Part shown: piece by piece, positions 24,601 through 33,162 of the stretch
Layout: the number at the start of each line of letters is the position of its first letter
Numbering within the stretch: position 1 is the stretch's first letter
Assembly (NCBI GenBank): GCA_022600195.1
Contig: JAHZKX010000035.1
Location: forward strand, 1 to 35,739
From: Planctomycetota bacterium
Lineage (GTDB): Bacteria > Planctomycetota > Planctomycetia > Planctomycetales > Planctomycetaceae
Direction of reading: 5' to 3'
Length of the DNA stretch: 35,739 bases
The notes under the pieces: model-generated
Database searches by the model: none
Seen by the model: the letters and a program-made list of their open reading frames with translations, nothing else
What the model was told of the DNA's origin: nothing
Translations under genes and position numbers: made by a program

Positions 24601-26787
24601 ATGAAGAAGCGCTGGATATACGGCATCATAATATTTTTGGGAATCACATCGATCGGCCTGGCCATTGACTGGTGGTCGGCACTTCCGGAAGGGGAACAGG
24701 CAACATACGTTGGTCGTCAAACCTGCTTTGAATGTCACCAGAAAGAAGCGGCTCTCTGGAAAGGTTCAGACCACGACCTTGCCATGAATCTGGCAACTCC
24801 TGAATTTGTCCTGGGTGATTTTAATAATACAGAACTCGAACATTTCGGCATCACCTCTTTAATGACCCATGTCGGGGATAAATATTACGTCACCACACAA
24901 GGTCCCGATGGAAAGCGATCCCGGTTTGAGGTCAAGTATGTCATTGGAGTCAGGCCACTACAACAATATCTGGCCGAACTGAAACGAGGCAAGATTCAGG
25001 TGTTACCTGTCACGTGGGACACAGAACAAAAACGCTGGTACTATGCCAATCCAGATGAACCGTTTGGTCCCGACGACCCGTTACACTGGACCGGCTTCGC
25101 TCAAAACTGGAATCATATGTGTGCCGAATGTCATACAACGAACTGGTCCAAAAATTATGACATCGCTTCCGACACACATCACTTTTCATTTTCGGAAATG
25201 CGTGTCAGTTGTGAGGCCTGTCATGGTCCGGGTTCCATTCATGTGCAACTCGCCAAATCGAATTCCATTTTCTGGGATAGACGTTATGGATATGGTCTGG
25301 CCAAACTAAAAGGAAAAGACCCGACCGCACAACTGGAGAGCTGTGCCCCTTGCCACTCACGCAGGAGACACGTTGCTCCGGGGCATACCCCACTGGACCG
25401 ATTCCACGACCATTATGCGCTCTCACTCTTAGAAGAAAACCTGTATCATCCTGATGGTCAAATCAACGATGAAGTCTACGTCTTCGGTTCTTTTACACAG
25501 AGCAAAATGTATCGCAAAGGTGTTAGATGTACCGACTGTCATGACCCTCATTCCACACGCCTGAAATTTCAAGGCAACAAACTTTGTACTCAATGCCATC
25601 TTGATGCCAAGTATGATGTTCCCGGCCACCACCATCACAAGGTAGGCAGCACGGGTGCCTCATGCGTCGAATGCCATATGCCCTCCAAGAACTACATGGT
25701 CGTTGACCCCAGGCGAGATCACAGTCTGCGAATTCCACGACCTGATTTAACAGTCAAACTGGGTACGCCCAACGCCTGCAATCAATGCCATACCAAGCCT
25801 GGTGAATCTCCCGAATGGGCGGCAAAGAGCATTGATAAATGGTATGGAACCAAGCGACGTAACGATCCACACTATGGGGAAATCCTGGCAGCGGGCCGAT
25901 CCGGAAATCCAGAAGCCGAACGTGCTCTCATCAAATTGACGCGTGATAAAGAAGTGGGCCCGATCGTTCGCGCCACCGCCGTTTCCTTATTAGCAACCCG
26001 GTATCATACACCTGAAAGCAGAGCACTGATTGAAAAGGCGCTCAAATCAAAAGAAGAAATCGTTCGCCTGGCAGCGTTACGTGGTTTTGAAGGTTGGACT
26101 CCTGCCACTCAAAATGAAGCGGACAAGATCGGCAAGTTACTCGCCAAAGGTCTGACCGATTCATCACGGGGAATAAGAACCGAAGTAGCGCGGATTCTGT
26201 CTTCGCTGCCCATCTTGCCGGACACGCAAAAAAACAGAGATGCGATGAAACACGCACTGAATGAATATAAAGCAGGGTTGCTCGCTGATGGCGACCAGAC
26301 CGGTTCCCATATGAGCCTGGGAATTTTATCTACCAGCCAAGGAGACTTGAAACAGGCAGAACAGAGTTTTCGAACGGCTATAAAACTATCGCCCGCAGTA
26401 GCAGGCCCGCGATCCAATCTTGCTCAACTTCTCGAACAACAGGGAAGAAAAGACGAAGCCAAACAGTTGCGTACCGAAGAAGCCAAACTTCTGGCCCGGG
26501 ATGTCAAATTGCTCCCTGAGAACGGGATGCTGCGCTATCGACTGGGGTTACTCTATTACCTGTTGGGGCGGGAAGACGAAGCGGTGATCGCGCTCAATAA
26601 AGCCTGCGAACTTGAACCGCTGTCGCCTGACTTCCGCATGATGTTGACTCTGCTATACGAAAAACAGCAAAAGTGGGAACAGGCTCTCGACTCAGCCAAC
26701 ACGCTCCTTCGCCTGCAGCCAGAGAACCCCACGTTCCGTCAGATTTTGTTGAATCTCCAACAAAAAGCAAACCCGAAAAACAACTGA
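24601..26787 (+). CDS. Octaheme c-type cytochrome with HEAT and TPR domains
   Basis: 728 residues. An N-terminal hydrophobic segment (WIYGIIIFLGITSIGLAI, about 5-22) directs export or anchoring. Eight CxxCH heme-binding motifs start at Cys42, 174, 204, 248, 310, 329, 355 and 393, alongside His-rich stretches (GHHHHK) that could supply distal ligands. Residues about 420-550 look like HEAT-type helical repeats and about 570-725 like TPR repeats. The heme part resembles the NrfA/HAO-like multiheme group in motif density, but no catalytic variant (such as CxxCK) is seen. It may carry electrons in the periplasm and use the repeats to bind a partner. It is alone in this locus. Weak GAGAGA upstream of the ATG. 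Confidence 0.9.
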   Translation: MKKRWIYGIIIFLGITSIGLAIDWWSALPEGEQATYVGRQTCFECHQKEAALWKGSDHDLAMNLATPEFVLGDFNNTELEHFGITSLMTHVGDKYYVTTQGPDGKRSRFEVKYVIGVRPLQQYLAELKRGKIQVLPVTWDTEQKRWYYANPDEPFGPDDPLHWTGFAQNWNHMCAECHTTNWSKNYDIASDTHHFSFSEMRVSCEACHGPGSIHVQLAKSNSIFWDRRYGYGLAKLKGKDPTAQLESCAPCHSRRRHVAPGHTPLDRFHDHYALSLLEENLYHPDGQINDEVYVFGSFTQSKMYRKGVRCTDCHDPHSTRLKFQGNKLCTQCHLDAKYDVPGHHHHKVGSTGASCVECHMPSKNYMVVDPRRDHSLRIPRPDLTVKLGTPNACNQCHTKPGESPEWAAKSIDKWYGTKRRNDPHYGEILAAGRSGNPEAERALIKLTRDKEVGPIVRATAVSLLATRYHTPESRALIEKALKSKEEIVRLAALRGFEGWTPATQNEADKIGKLLAKGLTDSSRGIRTEVARILSSLPILPDTQKNRDAMKHALNEYKAGLLADGDQTGSHMSLGILSTSQGDLKQAEQSFRTAIKLSPAVAGPRSNLAQLLEQQGRKDEAKQLRTEEAKLLARDVKLLPENGMLRYRLGLLYYLLGREDEAVIALNKACELEPLSPDFRMMLTLLYEKQQKWEQALDSANTLLRLQPENPTFRQILLNLQQKANPKNN

Positions 26788-26800
26788 TTGCTTTTCGGGT
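26771..26800. terminator. Bidirectional terminator between cytochrome and parB genes
   Basis: ACCCGAAAA (26771-26779) and TTTTCGGGT (26792-26800) form a perfect 9-bp stem that overlaps the cytochrome stop codon (26785-26787). On the minus strand it is followed by TTGCTTTTTG, which would end the parB transcript. Confidence 0.65.
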
Positions 26801-26835
26801 CGCCAGGAATTTGATTTGAAACAATGTTCTCGTTG

Positions 26836-27819
26836 TCAGGCAGTCTTCCGTAACACTCCCGTGATCCGCTCAAATGTCTCATTGGAATCAAAGGGAATCA
26901 AGATTTGCCCCGAATGATCGCTCTTGAGTTTGATCTCCACTTTTGATCCCAGAATTTCCCGCAACTGCTGCTGCAGATCCAACAGATGATTTGTCATCTC
27001 GGGTGCTGTAGCAGCCTTCCTAGCATTCTCGAAAGGAACGGTATCCACTTCTCCTTTGAGTATCTTACGAACTTCCGCTTCGGTTTTCCGTACTGATAAT
27101 GACTCGGCCTGAATCTGCTCACACACACTGACCTGCCGTTGTTCATCCAGACTGAGAAGTGCCCGTGCGTGGCCTGCTGAAATCTTCTCTGACTGCAAAG
27201 CCTGTTTCACTGGTTCTGCCAGATCCAGTAATCGGATCATATTATTAACGGTAGAACGGTCCAGACTTAGCGTCTGAGCCAGTTGTTCAATCGTGCTGTC
27301 AAACTGATTCAGGTAATTTCTGAAAGCCTGTGCTTTTTCCAGAACACTCAAATCTTTCCGTTTGAGGTTTTCCTCGATCGCCACTTCACAAACTTGTCGC
27401 TCTTCCAGATTCAGTACCCGACAGGGTACCGTTTTGAGCCCGGCTTCGCGGGCCGCCTTCAATCGCCGTTCACCGGCAATCAGTTGGTATGCCCCGTCAA
27501 AGGGACGAACGAGCAACGGTTGGAGAACACCATGTTGACGAATACTGCCTTCCAGTTCCTTGAGCGAATCCGCGGCAAAATCCTGGCGGGGCTGATATGG
27601 ATTTCGCTCGATGAGATCAACATCGATCTCATCCTGTTCGACTGGCACAGAGGTCTCCGATGCATCTGCCGTTCCTGCTGACTGGTTTTCTGATTCCTCA
27701 TCCGTACCACCTCGACCCAGTAGCGCATTCAAACCACGTCCCAATCGGCGTCGGGGTGTACCTGGAGTTTCTGATTGCTCAGACGGATTTTCAGCTGGTA
27801 TCTGATTTTGATCTTCCAT
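26836..27819 (-). CDS. parB: Chromosome-partitioning protein ParB
   Basis: 327 residues. The N-terminal RRRLGRGLNALLG (23-35) is typical of chromosomal ParB/Spo0J and contacts ParA. Box I NPYQPR (73-78) and box II IAGERRLKAAREAG (114-127) form the CTPase domain that senses parS. A helix-turn-helix (about 165-200) binds parS, and a C-terminal dimerisation domain (about 270-327) follows. ParB loads at parS, slides as a CTP-bound clamp and guides segregation with ParA and SMC. No parA is adjacent, unlike the usual parAB pair. A consensus parS lies 220 bp upstream of its start. Cotranscription with the upstream glycosyltransferase gene is possible (254 bp between them). Confidence 0.95.
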   Translation of the reverse strand: MEDQNQIPAENPSEQSETPGTPRRRLGRGLNALLGRGGTDEESENQSAGTADASETSVPVEQDEIDVDLIERNPYQPRQDFAADSLKELEGSIRQHGVLQPLLVRPFDGAYQLIAGERRLKAAREAGLKTVPCRVLNLEERQVCEVAIEENLKRKDLSVLEKAQAFRNYLNQFDSTIEQLAQTLSLDRSTVNNMIRLLDLAEPVKQALQSEKISAGHARALLSLDEQRQVSVCEQIQAESLSVRKTEAEVRKILKGEVDTVPFENARKAATAPEMTNHLLDLQQQLREILGSKVEIKLKSDHSGQILIPFDSNETFERITGVLRKTA

Positions 27820-28037
27820 ATCGTTCTTTTCTTACAAGTAAACTGCCTGATAAAAATAGGAGCGTCATACGGGGCGCGGGATTCTATTTCGATTCTCAGT
27901 TTGAAGCAAGAGGGCTTTCGCACAGCATTCGACCTGATCCGCCTGTGCCCAGGTTAACAGAAGCGTCTCCAAGACCATTAGAATCGAGTATCATAAAATG
28001 GATGGCTCTATAATGAACAGGACGCGTTCTAGCTCTG

Positions 28038-28063
28038 CTGGGTGTTTCACGTGGAACACCCAG
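28038..28063. promoter_or_regulatory. parS site within a longer dyad
   Basis: TGTTTCACGTGGAACA (28043-28058) fits the degenerate bacterial parS consensus TGTTYCACGTGRAACA at every position. It is embedded in a 26-bp dyad (13-bp arms 28038-28050 and 28051-28063) with one mismatched pair. It lies between the glycosyltransferase stop (28074) and parB start (27819), where it could also act as a hairpin in RNA. Confidence 0.9.
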
Positions 28064-28073
28064 ATTGCCAGAA

Positions 28074-29870
28074 TTACTTCGCCCGATACAGGAGCACTGG
28101 CTCGGTTTCATCTTTCCCACTCAAGTGTGCCTGATTCAATCTCACCAGGAGACTGGGTGAGTACTCATAGGTCTTGACCAGTTCAAAGTGATCTCGAACC
28201 TGATCGAACTTCTTTTGGAAATCGGGATCCCTGGTGGCATGAGGGCCTGTGATCAGATAGACGGGCACCTGGGATGGAAGCGACTCCAGAAACTGGAAAT
28301 CGGCGACAGGTGCGGTGAGCTGATGCCCTTGAGCCTTGAGGTTGAAAAACAACCCGGGCTCAGCGTAGGTGTAGAGAATGTATTCAGAAGGACTGGAAAC
28401 CGGTTCTGCCTGTATGTCTGACAGGACCTGCTGCGAAACCACTGCCAGTCCATTTCGGGGCTTCCAGGCAGCCACAGACCAGGGCATGAAACAGAGAACC
28501 AGTATCAAGATCATTCCCAGACTGATTTCCGGGATGAATGAAAATCGTTCTTTATTGTTATCAGACAAGAAATGGAACAGCGATTTTGTATCACGCTGTT
28601 CGACCCACCCCACACATGCGGCTGTACCCAGCCAGGCTGAAATGGTCCAGGGAATCGTCAAGCGAGGATAGGGATAGTAAAGCGGAGTTGCCAGAAACAA
28701 TCCGCAAAACCAGGCTGCCAGTAACCAGGCTGCTAAAGATCGCTTCAAAGACCCGGAATCAGGATTGTCATTTTTGCTTTGCTTTTGACCGGTTCTGTTA
28801 CCAGAAAAAAACAATTGCAACAGGATCCCCTCGAGTCCCAAGATACCAAGCATCGGACTGATTCCAAAAAGAGAGACAACGACGAGAGGTATCGCTGCGA
28901 ACAGACCAATCAAGATCGGATTCCACGTGGAACGTTCAGTTCGTGGTCTCACCTTGATGGCAATCTGTTTTTGAGCCTTGATCATATGCAACAGAAGGCA
29001 GAGCACCAGACAGACCAGACCGACCCCAATGTAACCTGGCGTCCCTTCCAGCAATCCATGGTTTTGCTCCTGCCGGGAAAAGGAATTCAGCCAGCCCGAA
29101 AACCCAACCACATAGCGGCTGTGATTGGTAGCGACTACCGAGTAACCTCCCCACTTCTGAAGCCCCATCAGCACAGGTGACCAGACCAGGCAGGCGACGC
29201 ATGCCACCACTGCCCACCGCAAGAAGAAACCCGTTTTGGAACTGAGTTGTCGACGATGAACCAAGAGCCAGGGAACCACCCCGGAAAGTCCCACCGCCAA
29301 AGGAAGCCATCCATTGTATTTGATCGCCCATCCCGCTCCGACCGTGACGCCTGCCAGAACCGGCCACTTCCAGTCCTGACTGAGATAACTCTTCCAAATG
29401 AGATAAACACTCAGCAGGAGAAAGAAGCCCAACCCCACATCGGTCAAGGCGGCTCTGCTGTAAATCAGATGGAGATCACTGCAGCTGGCGAGGATTGCAG
29501 CCACCAGACCTGCTGCGGGTCCAAACCAGTTGCGGGCCACCCACCAGATGAGAGGGATGGTTGCCATTCCCAACAAGAGTGAAGGTAGAAAAGTAGCCCA
29601 GGCACCACTGCCCAGAAAGATCATTGACCACTCTATCAAAAATGGAAAGAGCGGCGGCGCATAATAATATCTTCCCGGGTACTCTGCCCCCTGCTCCGGA
29701 CTGAACCACAAATTCGAGGCATACACGCCTTCATCAAAATGTTCAATCGCTGTGTCTGACAGAAACAGGCAGCGGAAGAGTCCCCCCAAAATGCAGACAG
29801 CGATCACCAGCATCAATTCCTGACGTGGGACCGGATTGTTTTCCTGTTCTGTGAAATTGATGGGTTGCAC
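28074..29870 (-). CDS. GT39-type membrane glycosyltransferase
   Basis: 598 residues from a GTG start; a TGA stop lies just upstream in frame, so this is the longest frame. About ten to twelve membrane helices fill residues 20-470, and a soluble C-terminal domain covers about 480-598. The first extracytoplasmic loop has HFDEGVYA (44-51), fitting the catalytic Asp/Glu of PMT/ArnT-type GT-C enzymes; YSRAALTDVG and IKYNGWLP also fit the family. These enzymes move sugars from polyprenyl-phosphate donors to protein or lipid in the periplasm. Acceptor unknown. The 3' end is close to a parS site. Confidence 0.88.
   Translation of the reverse strand: MQPINFTEQENNPVPRQELMLVIAVCILGGLFRCLFLSDTAIEHFDEGVYASNLWFSPEQGAEYPGRYYYAPPLFPFLIEWSMIFLGSGAWATFLPSLLLGMATIPLIWWVARNWFGPAAGLVAAILASCSDLHLIYSRAALTDVGLGFFLLLSVYLIWKSYLSQDWKWPVLAGVTVGAGWAIKYNGWLPLAVGLSGVVPWLLVHRRQLSSKTGFFLRWAVVACVACLVWSPVLMGLQKWGGYSVVATNHSRYVVGFSGWLNSFSRQEQNHGLLEGTPGYIGVGLVCLVLCLLLHMIKAQKQIAIKVRPRTERSTWNPILIGLFAAIPLVVVSLFGISPMLGILGLEGILLQLFFSGNRTGQKQSKNDNPDSGSLKRSLAAWLLAAWFCGLFLATPLYYPYPRLTIPWTISAWLGTAACVGWVEQRDTKSLFHFLSDNNKERFSFIPEISLGMILILVLCFMPWSVAAWKPRNGLAVVSQQVLSDIQAEPVSSPSEYILYTYAEPGLFFNLKAQGHQLTAPVADFQFLESLPSQVPVYLITGPHATRDPDFQKKFDQVRDHFELVKTYEYSPSLLVRLNQAHLSGKDETEPVLLYRAK
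28919..28934. promoter_or_regulatory. Second parS-like site inside the glycosyltransferase gene
   Basis: GATTCCACGTGGAACG matches the degenerate parS consensus at 13 of 16 positions and contains the perfect 12-bp palindrome TTCCACGTGGAA. It lies about 860 bp from the consensus site. Being inside a coding region is common for parS, but three terminal mismatches leave doubt. Confidence 0.5.
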
Positions 29871-30153
29871 ATCCCGCTTTCAACAAAGTTTGCCATTGGT
29901 ATGAACGAGTGATCTTCTCAAATTCTACAGGAACGGAACCTGTTTGCCTATGATTCTCTCTAATTCGTCCACTATCATAGCAGTTCGAAACCAATTCAGA
30001 ATCTGAGCCGAAAAATGGTAGTTTGTAAATTGCCTGAGAGGACTATAATCCCCTGAGAGCAGCAATCTTCTGACGGTCATCGAAGACAGTATTGTCCGGA
30101 TCAGATCCTCAAAATACAACCGAATTATTCTAGTGACAAAAGAGAGCAAGCGG

Positions 30154-30471
30154 ATGAGTACTCCAGCAAATTTGTATGACGAAGCAGTCAAGATCTACGA
30201 GAGTGGCGATATTGAAAAAGCCGTTGAAAAGCTGAAAGAAGTATTAGCCATCGATGAAAACTACGTTCTGGCGCTTTCGGCACTCGGAGTTTACTATCAA
30301 AAACTAGGCCTGTTCGATGAAGCAATTGCCAGTGCTACCAGAGTCACGGAACTGGAGCCAGACGACAATTTTTCTTTCATTCAGCTCTCGGTCATCTGTC
30401 AACGTTGTGGACGAATTCCTGAAGCGGAAGATGCCATGGCAAAGGCTCATGCCGTTGGACCCAAAAAATAA
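30154..30471 (+). CDS. Small TPR-repeat protein
   Basis: 105 residues from the ATG at 30154, preceded by AGAGAG; a GTG at 30133 would add seven residues. Nearly the whole protein is TPR-like: NLYDEAVKIYESGDIEKAVEKLKEVLAID, then YVLALSALGVYYQKLGLFDEAIASATRVTELEP, then a third repeat with RCGRIPEAEDAM. Three repeats form a compact adaptor that likely binds a peptide or protein. No signal peptide, so cytoplasmic. It is convergent with the lipoprotein gene (7 nt between stops) and divergent from the glycosyltransferase. Partner unknown. Confidence 0.85.
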   Translation: MSTPANLYDEAVKIYESGDIEKAVEKLKEVLAIDENYVLALSALGVYYQKLGLFDEAIASATRVTELEPDDNFSFIQLSVICQRCGRIPEAEDAMAKAHAVGPKK

Positions 30472-30478
30472 CTGGCAG

Positions 30479-31309
30479 CTACTCTTCGGCTGTGATCACT
30501 CGGAATGGTGAAGCATCGTCAGAATTTTGCAAACTCGGTTTTCCCGGCAATTGTTTGAAGGGATTATCAAGTTCTTCCGCGACTTTTTCCGGTTTTTCTT
30601 CGAACGAGATTCGCGCGGGTTCGACAGGTGAAAGCAGCTCTCTGGAAACCTGAGTCACCGGGGATTTATTCACAGGGTCTACCTGGCTGATTCTCAGTGG
30701 GGCGTTGGTATTGAAAATTCGACCATCTTGTGACTTCATCCGAACCACGAGTGTCAGATCATCACTGTCGGGCAATCTTTGCCAGGGAAGCTCAAATCGA
30801 AATCCGGAGCCAGCAAATCCAGAATACCAGTGCGAACGGACTTCCTCACTTTTAAAGGTCCAGATGCCAACTCTGCGGTTTTCTCCGGTCTGTTTCAGGT
30901 CAACCAGTTCAAGTTCCAAATCGGCGGGAAGCTTTACGGTTTCTCCATCCGCATCATGGGGAGTCACCAAAGTCGTCCAGAGTTCGTCACCTGGTTTGTT
31001 ATCCAGATCCACCCCACCGGTTAACAGGTTATTTACTTTTACGCCGGTGACCTTGTAGAGTGCCTGTGTCTGCTCTGGTAACAAGGCTCCCTTGGAGGCA
31101 TCAACGATCTGGTTTTGCATGACTTCAGTCTGATGCCTTGCAGATTCCAAAGCCTGCTGTGAGTCTTTCAGATCGCGTTGCAATGCAAATATATTATCTT
31201 CCTGTTGACGAAGTCGGGCCTCCAGTAAATCGGAATTACCACGACCTCCACACCCGCAAAGAGTGAGAATCAACAACAACGACATCCCTGTCGAAAGATA
31301 TTGCTTCAT
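30479..31309 (-). CDS. Hypothetical lipoprotein with N-terminal coiled coil
   Basis: 276 residues. The signal peptide ends in a lipobox LCGC (Cys at about residue 20). Residues about 27-70 form a coiled coil (EARLRQQEDNIFALQRDLKD). A compact beta-rich domain follows (about 85-215), then a Pro/Glu-rich C-terminal tail. The ATG has no convincing ribosome-binding site. It lies 58 bp downstream of clpP on the same strand with a hairpin between, so it may be a partial read-through product of the clpP operon. No family recognised. Confidence 0.75.
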   Translation of the reverse strand: MKQYLSTGMSLLLILTLCGCGGRGNSDLLEARLRQQEDNIFALQRDLKDSQQALESARHQTEVMQNQIVDASKGALLPEQTQALYKVTGVKVNNLLTGGVDLDNKPGDELWTTLVTPHDADGETVKLPADLELELVDLKQTGENRRVGIWTFKSEEVRSHWYSGFAGSGFRFELPWQRLPDSDDLTLVVRMKSQDGRIFNTNAPLRISQVDPVNKSPVTQVSRELLSPVEPARISFEEKPEKVAEELDNPFKQLPGKPSLQNSDDASPFRVITAEE

Positions 31310-31324
31310 CGAAAATCAACTATA

Positions 31325-31344
31325 GCAGAAGAATCCTCTTCTGC
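31325..31344 (-). terminator. Hairpin after the clpP pair
   Basis: GCAGAAGA (31325-31332) and TCTTCTGC (31337-31344) form a perfect 8-bp stem with a 4-nt loop. On the minus strand it is followed by the weakly T-rich TATAGTTGATTTTC. It may end or attenuate the clpP transcript just before the lipoprotein gene. Confidence 0.45.
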
Positions 31345-31367
31345 CCTCCTACTCATTAAAATGAAAA

Positions 31368-31973
31368 TTACTCTTTGGTTCCTGGAATCTCGAGGTGCTC
31401 CAGAACATTATCAATCAGTCCGTAAGATTTCGCTTCTTGCGAGTCCATGAAATTATCACGGTCGGTATCTTGTTCAATTTTTTCAAGCGTCTGACCGGTG
31501 TGATGCAGCAGAATTTCATTCAGCCGGCGTTTCATTTTCAATACTTCTTTGGCATGAATTTCCAGATCCGTTGCCGTTCCCTGCATGCCCGCTAAAGGCT
31601 GATGAATCATGATGCGGCTGTTGGGTAAGGCGTTCCGTTTCCCCGGAGCACCCGCTGTCAACAACAGCGCTCCCATGCTGGCAGCTTGCCCGATGCAGTA
31701 CGTTGCTACATCACATGAGATATATTGCATTGTGTCATAAATGGCCATACCCGCGGTGACAGAGCCTCCGGGAGAGTTAATGTAAAAATGTATATCTGCC
31801 TCGGGGTCGTCAAACTGCAGAAATAAAAGCTGTGCGACCAGACTTTGTGCCACCTGATCATTCACCTGCGAACCCATCATCACGATACGATCCTGGAGCA
31901 GACGACTGTAAATATCCATGGCGCGCTCATCGCGGCCATTCTTTTCGATCACATAAGGAGTAAGGACCGTCAT
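31368..31973 (-). CDS. clpP: ATP-dependent Clp protease proteolytic subunit ClpP (copy 1)
   Basis: 201 residues, close to the usual length. The catalytic triad is Ser99 ([11 protein letters not shown]), His124 (MIHQPLAGM) and Asp173 (DTDRDNFM); the offsets agree with E. coli ClpP. The [18 protein letters not shown] stretch is family-typical, and a short N-terminal segment of about ten residues may be a propeptide. It forms heptameric rings that degrade proteins fed by ClpX, ClpA or ClpC. The second clpP lies 80 bp upstream on the same strand, so the two are cotranscribed. No clpX is in the window. Confidence 0.96.
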   Translation of the reverse strand: MTVLTPYVIEKNGRDERAMDIYSRLLQDRIVMMGSQVNDQVAQSLVAQLLFLQFDDPEADIHFYINSPGGSVTAGMAIYDTMQYISCDVATYCIGQAASMGALLLTAGAPGKRNALPNSRIMIHQPLAGMQGTATDLEIHAKEVLKMKRRLNEILLHHTGQTLEKIEQDTDRDNFMDSQEAKSYGLIDNVLEHLEIPGTKE

Positions 31974-32053
31974 ATAAAACTCACTTCAATTGATGATAAA
32001 TTTGATGGTTGATAATCATTCGACAGTCTCTCTGTCGACTCAGTTTATTACTT

Positions 32054-32692
32054 CTACGCTTCTTTTTTCTGTTTGTCTTTGTCACCTTTATCGCGAACCA
32101 GCAGTTCGTCAACGAGACCATATTCTACAGATTCGGAAGCGGTCAGAAAGCGATCACGGGAAGTATCCTCGGCAATCTTTTCTATTGATTGCCCGGTGTG
32201 CTGCGCCAGAATTTCATTCAATACTTCACGCGTATCCAGTATGTCTTTGGCCTGGATTTCAATGTCGGAAACCTGACCACCGACTTCGCCGTAAGGTTGG
32301 TGAATCATCATCTTGGCGTGAGGCAAAATGTAACGTTTCTTATTCTCTCCACCGGCTACCAGAATTGCACCACCACTGGCTGCGAGACCTACACAATAGG
32401 TGGCGACATCGCATTCGATGAATTGCATCGTGTCATAAATGGCCATTGTGGAAGTCACGGAACCGCCGGGGGAATTGACATAGAGATGAATGTCCTGATG
32501 TCGATTTTCGGACTGCAAATAAAGCAGTTTCATCACGATTAAATTCGCACTGGCATCGTTGATTACACTATCCAGAAAGATGATCCGATTGTCCAACAGG
32601 AGATCACCAATCCCCATCTGACGCTGCTGTGAATAATTTCTTGCACGTTGATTCGCCTGAGTTGGCATCTGCCCTGATAAGGGGTCGAACAT
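32054..32692 (-). CDS. clpP: ATP-dependent Clp protease proteolytic subunit ClpP (copy 2)
   Basis: 212 residues. The triad is Ser106 (GLAASGGAIL), His131 (MIHQPYGEV) and Asp180 (DTSRDRFL). It differs from its neighbour by Gly after the catalytic Ser instead of Met, a longer Gln/Arg-rich N-terminus (about 1-28) and a Lys/Asp-rich C-terminal tail (RDKGDKDKQKKEA). CAGGAT lies about 8 nt before the ATG. It is first in the clpP pair; by analogy with ClpP1P2 systems the two could form a mixed tetradecamer. That is inference. Confidence 0.95.
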   Translation of the reverse strand: MFDPLSGQMPTQANQRARNYSQQRQMGIGDLLLDNRIIFLDSVINDASANLIVMKLLYLQSENRHQDIHLYVNSPGGSVTSTMAIYDTMQFIECDVATYCVGLAASGGAILVAGGENKKRYILPHAKMMIHQPYGEVGGQVSDIEIQAKDILDTREVLNEILAQHTGQSIEKIAEDTSRDRFLTASESVEYGLVDELLVRDKGDKDKQKKEA

Positions 32693-33064
32693 GATTGTAT
32701 CCTGAGATATTATGGTTATATTTCGTGACTCGTAACGAGGTTAAGTCGGATTTAACTCTCACTTCCATTTGAACCACCGACTGTCGCTACTATTACAGAA
32801 ACAGTCAAGTTTTAGCTCGCTGATTTTGCTTGCATCCCGAACTCGAATGAAACCACTCTTTTCACTCAGGCAGGGCGCAAAGCGACTCTCTTTTGGTTTT
32901 ACTAAACTTATACCGTTCCATATCCGATTTGGCGGTGATTCGTCAAGAGACGTTCTTCAGAGTGAAGGCTCTCACTTCACTTACGTCTTATTTCCTCTTG
33001 GAAGCTTAGGATTTCTGAACCGGAGCAGAAAGTGTATATTATTACACTATACAAAATTGGCGCA
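32693..33064. other. Intergenic region upstream of the clpP pair
   Basis: About 370 bases that must hold the clpP promoter. I see no supported ORF or RNA gene; the plus-strand frame from 32769 has no ribosome-binding site or protein-like composition. Confidence 0.4.
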
Positions 33065-33098
33065 CAAAAAACACCAGAGACCCCTTGATCTCTGGTGT
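33065..33098 (-). terminator. Terminator of the downstream DUF1559 gene
   Basis: ACACCAGAGA (33071-33080) and TCTCTGGTGT (33089-33098) form a perfect 10-bp stem; on the minus strand six T follow. The stem and the sequence up to the stop codon closely resemble those after the other DUF1559 gene. Confidence 0.88.
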
Positions 33099-33162
33099 CA
33101 TCAAATTTGAATGGTTTTAAGAAGAATCACTCAAAAATTTTGCTGCTGAAGGACATCTCGAA

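Noticed and set aside
25006-25021. CACGTG with partial parS similarity inside the cytochrome gene
   Set aside because: Only 12 of 16 positions fit the degenerate consensus, and CACGTG alone is expected several times by chance in this window.
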